DNA of 38,732 nucleotides from Spiroplasma phoeniceum P40 (GTDB lineage Bacteria; Bacillota_I; Bacilli_A; Mycoplasmatales; Mycoplasmataceae): NCBI RefSeq assembly GCF_003339775.1, contig NZ_CP031090.1, positions 1 to 38,732 of the forward strand, read 5' to 3'. Shown piece by piece: positions 1 to 9,560 of this stretch (position 1 is its first letter; each line of letters starts with the position of its first letter). The notes under the pieces were generated by a model. It saw only the letters and a program-made list of their open reading frames with translations, ran no database searches and was not told where the DNA came from. The position numbers and the translations under genes were made by a program.

Positions 1-1015
1 GTTGATTTAAAAATCGATGTAACACCAACATCATCAACCGCAACGGTAATAAAAGATTATCTTTTTCAAATTGATACAAGTAACCTAACAAACCCAGTTA
101 ACACTTTTTACTATGCAAGTAGTGAAAGTATTATCACAATCGTTAAACCAACACCAAGCAGTGTGATAACTGGGTTTGTGTATGGTTGTGATGATCAATG
201 AAATAAAACATCACAATCAAGCAATATTGACGCTACAAACGGGATAAAACTTGATGGGTCGCAATTAAACACAAAGGAGGGTAAATATGTTGTTGAACTG
301 TCAGACAACCTAGGTCATACCGAAAATGTTTATTTACAAATAAACGAAAAGAAAGAAAAAGAAATAAAAGAATATTGAAACACGGATAATGGGAAACAAT
401 TTGAAATTTGAGCGAAAGCAAATGGATACGACAATATCCGTGGGTATAGTGCTAGTCAATTAAACAATCTTTTTGCAGATAGTAAAAAATTGACAACAAC
501 TAGCAAGTGATAGTCAAATTGCGAGTGCTGTTGCGGACTGATTTAAAACCAATGGTAAACTGTCAGCAACCGAACCGTTGACAAAAGAGCAAGTTGTCGA
601 GCAGTTAAAAACGCAAATCCCAAGTGATATCAAAATTGATGGGGTAAATACCAGCAATTATGAGAAAGATAAAGTTTCGTTTGTTTTAAACCAAAGTGAT
701 TTTAAACCAAATGACAAAGTAAACATTACTGTTAAATACAATAATGCGACATCAGAACAATTTACCTTGCAAATCAAAGACAGCAAGACACCCGATAACA
801 ATAATAAAGGTAAGGATAGCAAACTGTGAATTATTGGCGTTGTTGCGGGTGTCTTGGCGGGTCTTGGTCTGGCATATTTGTTGTTTAAAAGATTTGTCTT
901 TGATAAATATTTTTTACCAAAAATTAACAAACGCCGCCACGATAAATTAGTTGAAAAAGTTAGAAAAGAAGAAGCAGAAAAAGAAGCACAAAATAATAAA
1001 GGCGGTGATGAATAA
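1..1015 (+). pseudogene. ScARP-type adhesin, C-terminal part, frameshifted (copy A)
   Basis: This is the C-terminal third of the surface adhesin that is complete in copy B. The frame runs in from the window edge (VDLKIDV...) and reads through TGA as Trp. At 484-489 a run of six A replaces the five A of copies B and C. This shifts the frame and gives a TAG stop at 511-513. The rest, in the shifted frame, encodes the same ectodomain, the transmembrane segment (WIIGVVAGVLAGLGLAYLLF) and the charged cytoplasmic tail, ending in TAA at 1013-1015. That stop shares its last base with the next start codon. If the extra A is a sequencing error the gene is intact; if real, the product loses its membrane anchor and would be released or degraded. 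Confidence 0.85.
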
Positions 1016-1285
1016 TGTTGACTTTGTTAGCAACAAGCGGGGTAAATGATTTACTTAACAAAATTTTAGGGATTGCTTTGCCAATATTAATTGCTATTGC
1101 AGTTGTATCAGCAATTATTATGATTGGTGTTTATGCGATTGGGGGTAAATTTAACGCTGATAGTAGCAACCGCAAAGAAACAATTAAAAAAAGTAATGTG
1201 AGTTTTAATTTGCTTGTTAATTGTTATTCTTGCAAGTGTAATTGTCTTGGCGTTTAAAGATACTATCGCCCCAATCACAAGTTAG
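1015..1285 (+). pseudogene. 89-aa two-TM protein, frameshifted (copy A)
   Basis: This matches the intact 89-aa gene at 16060-16329. An A run at 1186-1192 has seven A instead of six, so the frame leaves the normal reading after about 58 residues and stops at 1255-1257. The product keeps the first hydrophobic segment but loses the second. The start overlaps the adhesin stop (TAATG), as in the other copies. A one-base G loss in the spacer just downstream restores the overall spacing. Confidence 0.8.
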
Positions 1286-1295
1286 GGGTGTAAAT

Positions 1296-2861
1296 ATGTT
1301 GTTCTGAAAACGAAAACAAGATAATTTAACGGTTATAAAATCAAAAAAACCAATATTAAAACAAGGGTTAGAGCAATTTATCGCTTACTATTTTAAAAAA
1401 ATATTTACAATATTGGCAATCGCAATGATACCCTTGTTAATTATTGGTTGTATTGTGATTGCGATATTAGCGGCGGTTTTGTGGTTTTTGCCAAATACCG
1501 AACCAGCAACTAATATCCAAACATTTTTTTCTAATACTTTAAATGTTGAAACAGTAGAAACAACTGGCGGGTCAAACATAATGGGGGACATTATTGGGTG
1601 AGCAATAAATAGTTTTTGTGCTATTTTGTATCTTATTTTTATCAAACCGATTGTTTGGTTGTTGGGTGGAATGCAAGATGTCGTATACTTTATTGGTGGG
1701 GGAGCGTTAAGCGAACAATTATTTAGTATGAATAATATTAGCACGATATATTGGTTGTTGTTTGGTATTGCAATGGCGATGTTAATTGTCATTATTGGCA
1801 CAAAAGCGATAGCGTGAATGTATAACAATCGCCGCCACGAAATAAAAGCGGCAATTACAAATATACTTATCATCATTATTGCCATTCCTTTAATACCGAC
1901 ATTGTTTATTATGGCAAATACAATTATGACGATGGTTGTTAAATTGTTTTTGCAAAATGCCCCAATAGATACAAATAATATTGCTTTGGCGATTTTTAAT
2001 TCGTCGTTTGTTAATGGTGTTCATCATTTTAGTTATATTCCAGTGTCGTGGACTTTTGATGATAGTGGGTCTTTTAGTTATATTATTTGTTTGATTTCTG
2101 AGTGTTTTATGGTTTATATTATGTTTACTGTTTGTTTGTTTTTATTTTGGCGGGTAATTGAATTGTTTATCTTATTGTGTTACTCGCCCGTGGTTGTTGT
2201 AATGAGTGTCACCGACCAAGGACAACAATTTCGTAATTGAAAAGATATGGTTATTGGGCGATTTATAAGTTATGCCTTTATGTTTATAACTTACAACATA
2301 TTTATTATGAGTATTGCGGTGTTGGGGCAAGTGGCAACATTTATGCCTAATTCTTTATCACAACCAATCTTTATCTTACTTGGTATCTTTGCCTTTGGTT
2401 TTGCCGTTGCAAAATCACCACAAATTATAACAAGTTTAATTGGCGGTAATACAGCGATGAGCGATAGTATCGGTAATCTGATGTCGTTTGGAATGGCAAC
2501 TAACCTTGCTAAAATTGGCGGTAAATTCGCGTGAAAATCGGGGAAATTTGCCGCTCGTAATGTAGTTGGTAAACCAATTGGTTTAACCCAAGGGATAAGT
2601 AGTGCAATGAAAAGCGGTACCCCATTTAAAGATGCGGCAGCGGGGACTTTGTTTGGTGGTTTTAACCCTAATACGGGGGGTGTTGCCAGTGCCTTTGCTG
2701 GTCAAGCAATGAAAACGAAAGATAAAGTTATGACAAATATAAGTGATTATCAAACATTCAAAGAACAACGAAAACAGAAAACAAATAAAGACAGTGTTTT
2801 ACAACAAGAAAACACTAAAACAACAAAGAAAGAAAAAGGAGACAAAAACAATGGAAAATAA
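1296..2861 (+). CDS. Polytopic membrane protein, VirB6/TrbL-like mating-channel component (521 aa)
   Basis: About eight hydrophobic segments are visible, near residues 36-62, 100-125, 149-172, 188-210, 259-285, 287-308, 324-347 and 356-377. They are followed by a soluble, Gly/Ala- then Lys/Gln-rich C-terminal tail of about 130 residues. Five TGA codons fall inside the gene and read as Trp. The start is the ATG after a GGGGTG ribosome site. The size, topology and position directly before the VirB4-like TraE fit a VirB6/TrbL-type inner-membrane channel protein of a minimal type IV secretion system. I recognise this by topology and neighbourhood, not by a diagnostic motif. The stop overlaps the traE start by 11 bases, so the two are translationally coupled. 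The gene is intact in all three copies. Confidence 0.85.
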
Positions 2862-5373
2862 CACAAAAATTATCACTAAAAAAGCAAGTAAAGTCAGATT
2901 TACTGTTTCCAATGCTCTTGGTGGTATTGGTTGACAAGAACTTTTTATTATTTTTGCCGCGGTGGTTTTGATAACTTTATCTTTGACTTTGCTTGCAAAA
3001 TTATCCTTGCTGGCGGGGGTTATTACAACTGTTATTGTTGCTATTTTAACAATATTTTTGATTGCACCTAATAAAAATGGTGAAAAATTATACTATGTGA
3101 TTTTTGTTGCTATTGTGTTCTTATTTAAAAATAAAAATCATAAAATAGAAAACACGAACAACATACAAATTATCAATAACCGTGTTATTTTTAACAAAAA
3201 ACAAGCACTTATATATAAAATAAATACCGTTGATTTAACATTGTCAACGCAAGAAGAACGCAATACACCGATTTATGACTTTTCTAATTATTTGCGTGGA
3301 CTAAATTTTAATTTTGAAATTATCAAAATTGATAGTAAGTTGAATTTTAACAAAAATAAAAACTATCTTACACAGACTTTAAAGCAAGATAGTTTAAAAA
3401 ATTCACAAAAACACCAATTAAATAATTTTTTGTCGATGTCTGAATACTTGGAAAACCAAAATTTAAAACTCGAACAAAATTATTATTTAATTGTTTTCAC
3501 TAATAATAACGATAAAAAACTTGAATTATCGTTGTTATCGTATAATCAACATCTTTCTTTGACTTTGCCAACAAGCGAAGAAATTAAGAAAATTGTTGAT
3601 AAAAAAATCATACCAACAAATACATCAATTTCAACATTACCAACATCGATTAAAGAAACTGCAAATTATTTGAAACTGGATAATAATAAATTTGTTAGTT
3701 ATCTTACTGTTAATCAATTTCCGTTGACTGTTAATGATATGTGGTTGAGTAATTTTAGCGAAATAGAAAATGTCAATATTTCGCTTCGTGTTCACCATTT
3801 AGATAATATGACAGCGTTTAAATTGCTTGACCGTGCTATACGAAGAGCACAAGACCAAGAAACTAAAAAAGCAAGTGAAGATATTGAATATAACTTATAT
3901 TTACAAAATTTTAATGAGTTATTACAACTTATTCAAGTTGGGGGTGAAACCTTAAAAATGGTTTCAATTATTTTCACTTGCTTTGCTGATAGTAAAACTG
4001 GTTTAGACCAAGTTGTTTCAAATTTAAAAAATGAAATGATAAGAAATCGTTTTACTATTAATGATTTGACATTTCGCCAATTTACAACATATAAATTTTT
4101 GTTATTTAACAATAATGATAAATTAAAAAACATCGAGCAAGAAATGGCAACGATTACTCTTGCGAGTGCTTGACCGTTTCCAAGTAAACCATTAAATGAC
4201 CCTCGCGGGTTAATAATGGGTGAAAATGAACAAATACAACCCATTATCTTTGATATAAAAACCAAGTCATCAGTAAGAGCAAGTCATAACGCTTTTATTG
4301 TTGGTCAGATGGGGTTTGGAAAAACTTTTAATGTGAAAAAGCAATTAAATTGATTATATTGTAATAACACAAAAATTTATATTATTGACCCACAACGCGA
4401 ATATGGTAGTTTTGCCAATTACCACGGTGGAGAAATTATTGAATTTGGTAATAACCCAAAAGCAAAAATTAACCCCTTAGAAATCTTTACTGATAATTTT
4501 TCCGAACACATTTCATTACTAGAACAATGGTTTAAAAATTTGTATAGTGATTTAACAAATATAGACCTTGCTAAATTACAAGAATATATTATTCAATTAT
4601 ATAAAAACTTTAAAATTACTGCTGATACAAATTTAAAAAAATTATCTCGAAAAGATTATCCAATTTTAACTGATTTATATAACTTGGTATATCAAAAAGA
4701 ACAAGATACTTTGTTAGAAAAAATGTTGTGAAAACTAACCAAGGGAGCAGACGGCACCCTATTTAATGGTGTTAGTACCTTAGAAATTAAAAGCGACTTG
4801 ATTGTTTTTGATATTTACAATATGGCAAAATCAAAAACAATTGCTAACGCCCAAATGTATTTGTTGTTAGCGTTGCTTGACCGTGTTATGAAAAAAAATA
4901 AGGAAGATAATTTAAACTTACCACTTGAGCAACAGAGTTGAATTTGTATTGCGGTGGATGAAGCACACTTATTAATTAACGAAGATAATTTGCTTGCCCT
5001 TAATTATTTATTTACTTTATCGAAAACTTGTCGTAAATTTAACGGAATTTTATATATTTTAACGCAAAGTATCGGTGACTTTACCCAGCACGGCGAAAAT
5101 GTTAAACGCCAAGCACGGGGAATAATTGAACAGTGTACTTATCAATTTATTCATCACTTAAATTCAATCGGTTTGCAAAATTATACTGAATTATTGACTG
5201 ATAACAATATGATAAATGCGTATGAGAAAAATGTTATTTTAACACCTAAAAAGGGACTTTGCTTATTTAGTATCAATGATAAACGCTATATTTTGCAAGT
5301 TATCGCCACAAGCGAAGAAATCAAAGCAATCGGTACCCAAGAAGACATTAATAACCTAGGAAAGGAAACATAA
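2851..5373 (+). CDS. traE: TraE, VirB4-like conjugation ATPase (840 aa)
   Basis: This is the energising ATPase of a type IV secretion/conjugation system. Residues 1-90 hold two or three hydrophobic segments resembling a PrgI-like membrane domain, as in TraE proteins of mollicute and Gram-positive elements. The ATPase domain shows a Walker A motif at about 485-492 (GQMGFGKT), the family signature IIDPQREY shortly after, a Walker B/DEAH motif at 703-706 (VDEAH) and a downstream ILTQS motif. In-frame TGA codons occur at conserved Trp positions. The start ATG follows an AAGGAG site located in the tail of the upstream gene. It belongs to the same run of genes as the adhesin, the 89-aa protein and the 521-aa protein. 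The protein is identical in copies A and B and nearly so in C. Confidence 0.93.
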
Positions 5374-5376
5374 ATT

Positions 5377-5715
5377 ATGGAACCAAAGCAAACCGATTGA
5401 GTAACAGTTAACATTTTCGCACGCAGAAAACTAAAACGCGAAACCGAGAAAGCAGTTTTATTTTCTATTCCCAAACATAAAGGTTTGTCGGTGTGAATTA
5501 GTAAAAAATGCATTCACGGTTCGCGGAGGGGTAAATCACTTGCGGTTGGTATCAAAAGCACAGATGAATATATTATCTGATTATATGATAATGACGCTAA
5601 AATACATGTCAAAAGTGAAATTTGACAAGGACAGTACTTAATAAATCTTTATCAATGTGAATGAAACAAAATGCTTGAAGCAATTAAAATCAACCAAGAA
5701 GCATTAAATAAATAA
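5377..5715 (+). CDS. Conserved 112-aa protein of unknown function (tra operon)
   Basis: The gene starts three bases after the traE stop, with an AGGAAAGGA site just upstream, and ends the tra operon. The product is soluble, basic in its first half, and contains a block IPKHKGLSVWISKKCIHGSR followed by alternating hydrophobic/charged residues. A similar IP..FW.PKKLVR pattern recurs in small proteins of Gram-positive conjugative elements (from memory) and, more weakly, in the 217-aa protein of this same unit (FYLPKKIVRQ). No enzymatic motif is visible. It is identical in all three copies, which supports its being coding. Function is unknown; an accessory transfer or DNA-processing protein is a guess from context. 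Confidence 0.82.
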
Positions 5716-5717
5716 AA

Positions 5718-5790
5718 TCGTTTATATTGCATTGAGTTAATATGTTATTCGTTAAAATAACTTTCAATGCAGCACAAACGACATTTTTTT
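5718..5790 (+). terminator. Probable terminator of the tra operon (imperfect 18-bp arms)
   Basis: The arms are TCGTTT..TGCATTGA (5718-5735) and TCAATGCA..AAACGA (5764-5781), with a 4x4 internal mismatch, followed by CATTTTTTT. The hairpin lies two bases after the 112-aa gene and before traG. It is conserved in all copies. Its right half is also part of a 23-bp sequence found inverted near the partition operons, so a protein-binding role is possible. Confidence 0.6.
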
Positions 5791-5811
5791 ATAGAAAGGT
5801 AGGTGTTTAAA

Positions 5812-7329
5812 ATGTGAAAAAAAATTATTAATTGGCGAGATAAAAATATTAGCAATAAAATTATTTATTGGTTTATTTTTATTTTAGTAATACCGTTTAT
5901 GCTTGTATGTTTGATAAATTGTGCTTCGGCAATTATTATTATGTTTTTAAAATACCATACACTAGATTTTAAAAATTTTCATATTGCTTATGCTGATAAA
6001 TATAGTTGGTTAATTTCAATTATTTTGTTTATTATTGCGTTTTTATTTTTCTTTTGATTTTATGTAAGTCATAAAATAGATAATATGGATAGTCCTAAAA
6101 CAAAACAACAAAAATCAAACAAAGCAAGTGATAAAGAATTTAAAACATTACAGTTAAAAATGCTTGCCCTTAATAATAAGTATGGTATTCTTAAAACTAA
6201 TTTAACTCAACATACTTTATTGGTTGGGACAACGGGGAGTGGTAAAACAACAACATTAATGTTTTTGGTAAAACAATTAAATCAAATATTTAAACAGACC
6301 ACAATTATTATTGATGGGAAGGGAGATGTTGATTTAATTAATAAAGTTAAAAAACAAGACCCTAACGCCTTTATTTGAGAAATTGGTGGGTCAACTGAAT
6401 ACAACCCCTTTGCGACAAAAGATAGTGTTGTGTTATCGGATAAGATAATGTCATTGTTTGATTTTTCAGAACCTTTTTATCGTGATAAGGCAAAACATTA
6501 TTTATTAATTTTATTAGATGTTTTAATAAAAAAGAAAATTCCTATAACGCTAAAAAACATTACAGATTATTTCCAACTTGGGAATTTAAGAGTATTGATT
6601 GGTGGCATAGTAGAACCTAACCAAATTAAACTTAGTAATTTTGAAGAAAAAGAAATTGTTGGTATGTATAGTAAATTAGATATTTGTTCTATGCAATTAA
6701 ATAATTCGCTTGGCAAAAATAATAGTTTACTTGAATTGATCACAAAACATAAAACGATTTTGTTTAGTATAAATTCTTTGAAATACCCCGAGTTGGCGGG
6801 TGCGGTTGGTAAAATCATAATCCAAGACTTAAAAGAATTAACTACCCTAAAACCAGTTAATCAAAAAATTAACATTGTTTTAGATGAGTTTAATGTCTTT
6901 GCAAGTGAAACTATTGTCAATTTGATAAATAAGTCGCGTAGTTTTAATTATCAATGTTTCTTGTCATTTCAAACAATAAATGATTTAAAAACAAACAATA
7001 TGAATTTAACAGACACTATCTTCGGAAATGTTAGCACTATTGTTTGTCATAACATTAAAGACCCGAACACGGCGGAATATGTAGCGAGTGTCTTTGGTAC
7101 CCAAGAAACCGAAAAACTAACTCGCCAACTTGATTTTAAAAATAACACCGCTGATATGGGTTCGGTGCGTGCGGTGGATGAGTTTATTGTTCACCCGAAC
7201 GACCTGAAAACTATTAAAATCGGAGAATGCTATTTAAAAACAACGCTACCAAGTGGTAAGTTATTTATTAAAAAAATTGCGGTTGACCCCACTTGTTTAG
7301 ATTATTTAATTCAACATTTAAACAAATAA
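5812..7329 (+). CDS. traG: TraG, type IV coupling protein (505 aa), intact copy
   Basis: This is the coupling ATPase that brings plasmid DNA to the secretion channel. It has two N-terminal transmembrane segments (about residues 17-46 and 64-85), then a Walker A motif GTTGSGKTT at 139-147 and a Walker B motif INIVLDEFNVF with Asp358/Glu359, followed by LSFQTINDL, typical of TraG/TraD/VirD4. The start ATG (followed by TGA=Trp) has an AGAAAGG site upstream. The length is normal to slightly short for the family. This is the only intact copy in the window: copy B has two one-base deletions and copy C has an altered C-terminus. The gene sits after a terminator hairpin; no convincing separate promoter is visible, so it may depend on read-through. 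Confidence 0.92.
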
Positions 7330-7451
7330 ATATTTTAAAATATTTATAATTGAGTTAAAATTAATTAAAGTATTTATTTTATTTAATCTATTATGCTATT
7401 AATTTCTTTTATTAGTTTAAAAATTATTATTTATAAAATACTTTAATTAAT
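7326..7451. promoter_or_regulatory. Two AT-rich inverted repeats between traG and the 99-aa gene
   Basis: A perfect 22-bp palindrome (7326-7347) overlaps the traG stop codon. A 16-bp perfect inverted repeat has arms at 7360-7375 and 7436-7451; the right arm abuts the ribosome site of the next gene. Both are conserved in all three copies. They could end traG transcription or control the next gene, as operator or RNA stem. In such AT-rich DNA the 22-bp palindrome alone is not strong evidence; the 16-bp arms are more notable. Confidence 0.5.
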
Positions 7452-7467
7452 GAAAGGAATTTTTTAT

Positions 7468-7767
7468 ATGTACAGAAATTTTCAAAATAATCAATTATTT
7501 ATAAAAGAGGTAGATGTTATTTTTGCTGATAAAGCAATGTTTAAAACAATTACTGACAAAAATAATATTCAACGCAATTTGTTTTCATTTTATGTAAATG
7601 ATGACGGACAAAATATTAAATGTGTTACTTGAAACGAAACTGCGGATAATTTAAACAAAGTATTTAATAAAGATACTAAAACAATTGAAATTAAATATCT
7701 TCACAAAAATAACAAAAACACTGACGAACTTGAATATAGTGTTAGAGAATTTAATATTATCAATTAA
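7468..7767 (+). CDS. Small 99-aa protein, possible OB-fold ssDNA-binding type
   Basis: The ATG at 7468 is preceded by a GAAAGGA site; an upstream ATG at 7450 overlaps that site and is unlikely to be used. The protein is soluble, with alternating beta-type segments and a stretch FYVNDDGQNIKCVTWNETADNL followed by a hydrophobic strand. That resembles the central strands of single-strand DNA-binding proteins (pattern F.....W.E.AENL). This is a weak pattern match, not a family call. It is monocistronic: an inverted repeat lies just downstream (7787-7805) and a terminator at 7831-7858. The protein is the same in all three copies. Confidence 0.8.
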
Positions 7768-7830
7768 ATTATGTTATATTAACAACGATGTATTTAAAAT
7801 ACATCACCTTTATAAATTAGGTTTAAACAA

Positions 7831-7858
7831 AAACACCTTATTTTACTAAGGTTTTTTT
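7831..7858 (+). terminator. Rho-independent terminator after the 99-aa gene
   Basis: The stem is ACCTTA (7835-7840) and TAAGGT (7847-7852) with a 6-nt loop, followed by a T run. A second perfect hairpin, GATGTATTT/AAATACATC with one central A, lies at 7787-7805 between the stop codon and this terminator. Confidence 0.8.
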
Positions 7859-7874
7859 GTTTTTTTAAAATTTA

Positions 7875-7903
7875 TTGATAAATTTATTTATCTGTTGTAC
7901 AAT
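7875..7903 (+). promoter_or_regulatory. Sigma70-type promoter of the 7.9-kb structured RNA
   Basis: TTGATA (7875-7880), a 17-nt spacer and TACAAT (7898-7903): one mismatch in each box with ideal spacing. Predicted start is near 7909, right before the first hairpin of the structured stretch. It is unchanged in copies B (22918-22946) and C (37185-37213). Confidence 0.75.
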
Positions 7904-7908
7904 GTAAA

Positions 7909-8070
7909 TGTTAGCAATTAAATTGCTAGGACAATTAAAAACGGAAACACAACGATTTTTGAACAACAACTGTGTTTCCATAAACATCTTAACATATTTT
8001 ATTTACCTTAGAATATGTTTATCAATTATTATAATGTTTGTGGAAATAGCGGTCTGTTATTTCCCTTTTT
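7909..8070 (+). ncRNA. Candidate structured RNA (about 160 nt) with own promoter and terminator
   Basis: Four hairpins follow the promoter: AGCAATT/AATTGCT (7913-7927), GGAAACACA/TGTGTTTCC (7943-7979), AACATATT/AATATGTT (7991-8019) and GGAAATA/TATTTCC (8042-8064) followed by CTTTTTA, a terminator-like end. The order and sequence of the last three match the leader of the adhesin gene (13376-13513), so the two are paralogous. The ORF that spans this stretch (7908-8144) is broken by a one-base loss in copy C, which argues against coding. Function is unknown; replication control, attenuation or a trans-acting RNA are possible. Confidence 0.6.
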
Positions 8071-8150
8071 ATTTGTTACACAAAAAGGAGTTGAAATTAA
8101 ATTATTTAATCCCCCTTTGTGGTAAAATAAAAACAACTAAATAAACAAAA

Positions 8151-8322
8151 AGAAAAATGACCCATCAGTCATTCTTCTATACACCTATTAAGCGGTCCAA
8201 CAAACCACTTAATTAGGTTATTGATTTAACCCCCACCTTTTGGTAGGTCAGTTAAATTATAACATTTATTTAATTTTTGTGTATAGGTAGAATGAAAAAA
8301 AGTTCATTCTACCTATTTTTTT
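8151..8322 (+). ncRNA. Second hairpin cluster ending in a strong terminator
   Basis: Successive stems: AATGAC/GTCATT (8156-8173); CCTA..TTAAG..GGT with ACC..CTTAA..TAGG (8184-8217); ATTTAAC/GTTAAAT (8224-8257) enclosing CACC/GGT; and a perfect 13-bp stem 8283-8295/8304-8316 followed by seven T. No ORF fits. Between copies the loops change (CCAACAA to CAAGCAA in copy C) while stems are kept. It could be a second small RNA or the 3' part of a longer transcript from the 7.9-kb promoter. The last hairpin is a confident terminator. Confidence 0.55.
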
Positions 8323-8330
8323 ATTTAATA

Positions 8331-8463
8331 TATCAAAACAACACAAAATTCAGTTTATATCAGCGTTGAAATAACCAAAAAGAATTATTCTACATTTTGG
8401 AAAATATCAACGCCAATAAAGCGTTTAAATTCGCTCAAAACGGCAGAAAGGAGCAATATTATT
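8331..8463 (+). promoter_or_regulatory. Upstream region of the 217-aa gene with GCGTTGA inverted repeat
   Basis: An inverted repeat, GCGTTGA near 8362 and TCAACGC near 8409, precedes a strong AGAAAGGAG ribosome site. No promoter with both boxes is convincing. Because a strong terminator lies just before, this region should hold the promoter of the 217-aa gene. The inverted repeat is a candidate operator. Confidence 0.4.
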
Positions 8464-9117
8464 ATGCAACAATTACAACAAACAGAACAACTCAATTATC
8501 ACTTTGTTGAGATAAATGGGTTTAATCATAAAGTTATTAATCAACTTGACGAGAAAAAACATATCTCTAATTTTTACTTACCCAAAAAAATTGTTCGCCA
8601 ACACCCTACCCGCAAAGATAGTTATAAAGTCAAAATTTATGACAAATTTATTTGTGTGCCAAAAATAATGTGTTTTATTGATAAAACTGGTAAATACTTT
8701 TTGGTTGGTCTTGATATGTTTTTTACCTACTGAATTTATAATACGCGTGATAATAATAAATATCGCTTGGCGGGTTATCAAGCAATTAAAGACACTGCAA
8801 TTAAAGAATTGCATTATTTAACTGTGTCTGCTCGAAGATACGAAAAAGAACAAGCAACAAACCCATTTTTAAGTGGGTTAACTTACCAACAAGCACGCGA
8901 ACAAATTTGTGATGAAAGCGACAAATTAAAAGCAGAATACCAATCTTTCGTAAAAACTAAGTATTCTGCTAATAAAAAATCATTAATTAAAAATAAAGAG
9001 AATAATTCTCTTGTTAATGATTATAACACCTTGTATGAAAAAAACAAGGGCGACCCACCAAAATTATCCGAAGAAGAACTCACCCAGTTATTAGCGGAAT
9101 TAGACAACTTAAACTAA
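8464..9117 (+). CDS. 217-aa protein of unknown function (intact copy)
   Basis: Start ATG seven bases after AGAAAGGAG; one internal TGA (Trp90) is read through. Residues 30-90 contain NFYLPKKIVRQHPTRKDSYKVKIYDKF, short beta-like stretches and a DMFFTYWIYN segment. The C-terminal half is helical and charged (YQQAREQICDESDKLKAEYQ). No transmembrane segment or enzymatic motif. The gene lies between the structured RNA locus and the palindromic region before the 197-aa gene, i.e. in what looks like the replication module. The pSci replication protein pE is described as unlike other Rep proteins (from memory); this gene or the 197-aa gene could be its counterpart, but I cannot decide. Copies B and C are frameshifted. 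Confidence 0.82.
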
Positions 9118-9457
9118 TTCCCCTACCGAGTTCTTAACTCCCCTACCAACAAAGCAGAGAACTTGCATAAAACCACAGCGTAGCAAGACAACGAATAAAC
9201 AAAACCAAGATATGGTCGTGATCATATCGTTTTTGCTGTTTGGCAAATCAACTCCTTTTTTCTTACTTTTTTATTCCAATAGAAAACCAAAATAAATACC
9301 ATTACTATATCAAAACAAAATATTTAATAAATTTTATATATTTTTTAAATAAATTTATTAGTATTTTTTGAATAAAATACTAAATATATTAAAATTTAAG
9401 ATATAATTATTAGGTATTAATATGGTGCTTTTAAATACCATATATAATATTGTTTAG
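9118..9457 (+). promoter_or_regulatory. AT-rich intergenic region with hairpins and a -10 box
   Basis: No gene. It holds a small hairpin GAGTT/AACTC (9128-9140) that is GGGTT/AACCC in copy B; an inverted repeat GATATG/CATATC (9209-9228); a very AT-rich stretch (9295-9410); a TATAAT box at 9402-9407 without a clear -35; and a hairpin ATATGGT/ACCATAT (9420-9443). An AT-rich stretch followed by strong palindromes is typical of an origin or of a long regulated leader. Confidence 0.5.
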
Positions 9458-9560
9458 ACTGCGGAACACAAATCATTTTGGCACGCCAATCACCCGAAAC
9501 CCCGCACTCCCAACGTTGTTGATAGCACGGGGTTTCGGCTTAATGTTTGTGTTCCGCAGT
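9458..9560. promoter_or_regulatory. Bipartite hairpin (15-bp outer, 11-bp inner arms)
   Basis: The outer arms ACTGCGGAACACAAA (9458-9472) and its exact complement (9546-9560) enclose a second perfect stem CCGAAACCCCG (9494-9504) / CGGGGTTTCGG (9528-9538). These GC-rich arms stand out in AT-rich DNA and are identical in copy B (24499-24601). It directly abuts the 56-bp palindrome. Confidence 0.85.

Noticed and set aside
1388-1885. 165-residue minus-strand ORF opposite the VirB6-like gene
   Set aside because: Shadow of the plus-strand membrane gene: the opposite frame is open because of its hydrophobic codons. Its presence in all copies only follows the copy identity.
4171-4173. Apparent stops (TGA) inside traE, traG, adhesin and others
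   Set aside because: Under genetic code 4 these are Trp; frames continue with conserved motifs and end at TAA or TAG.
7908-8144. 78-residue ORF over the 7.9-kb hairpin array
   Set aside because: Its codons coincide with paired hairpin arms, there is no good ribosome site, and copy C has a one-base loss that breaks it while keeping the stems.
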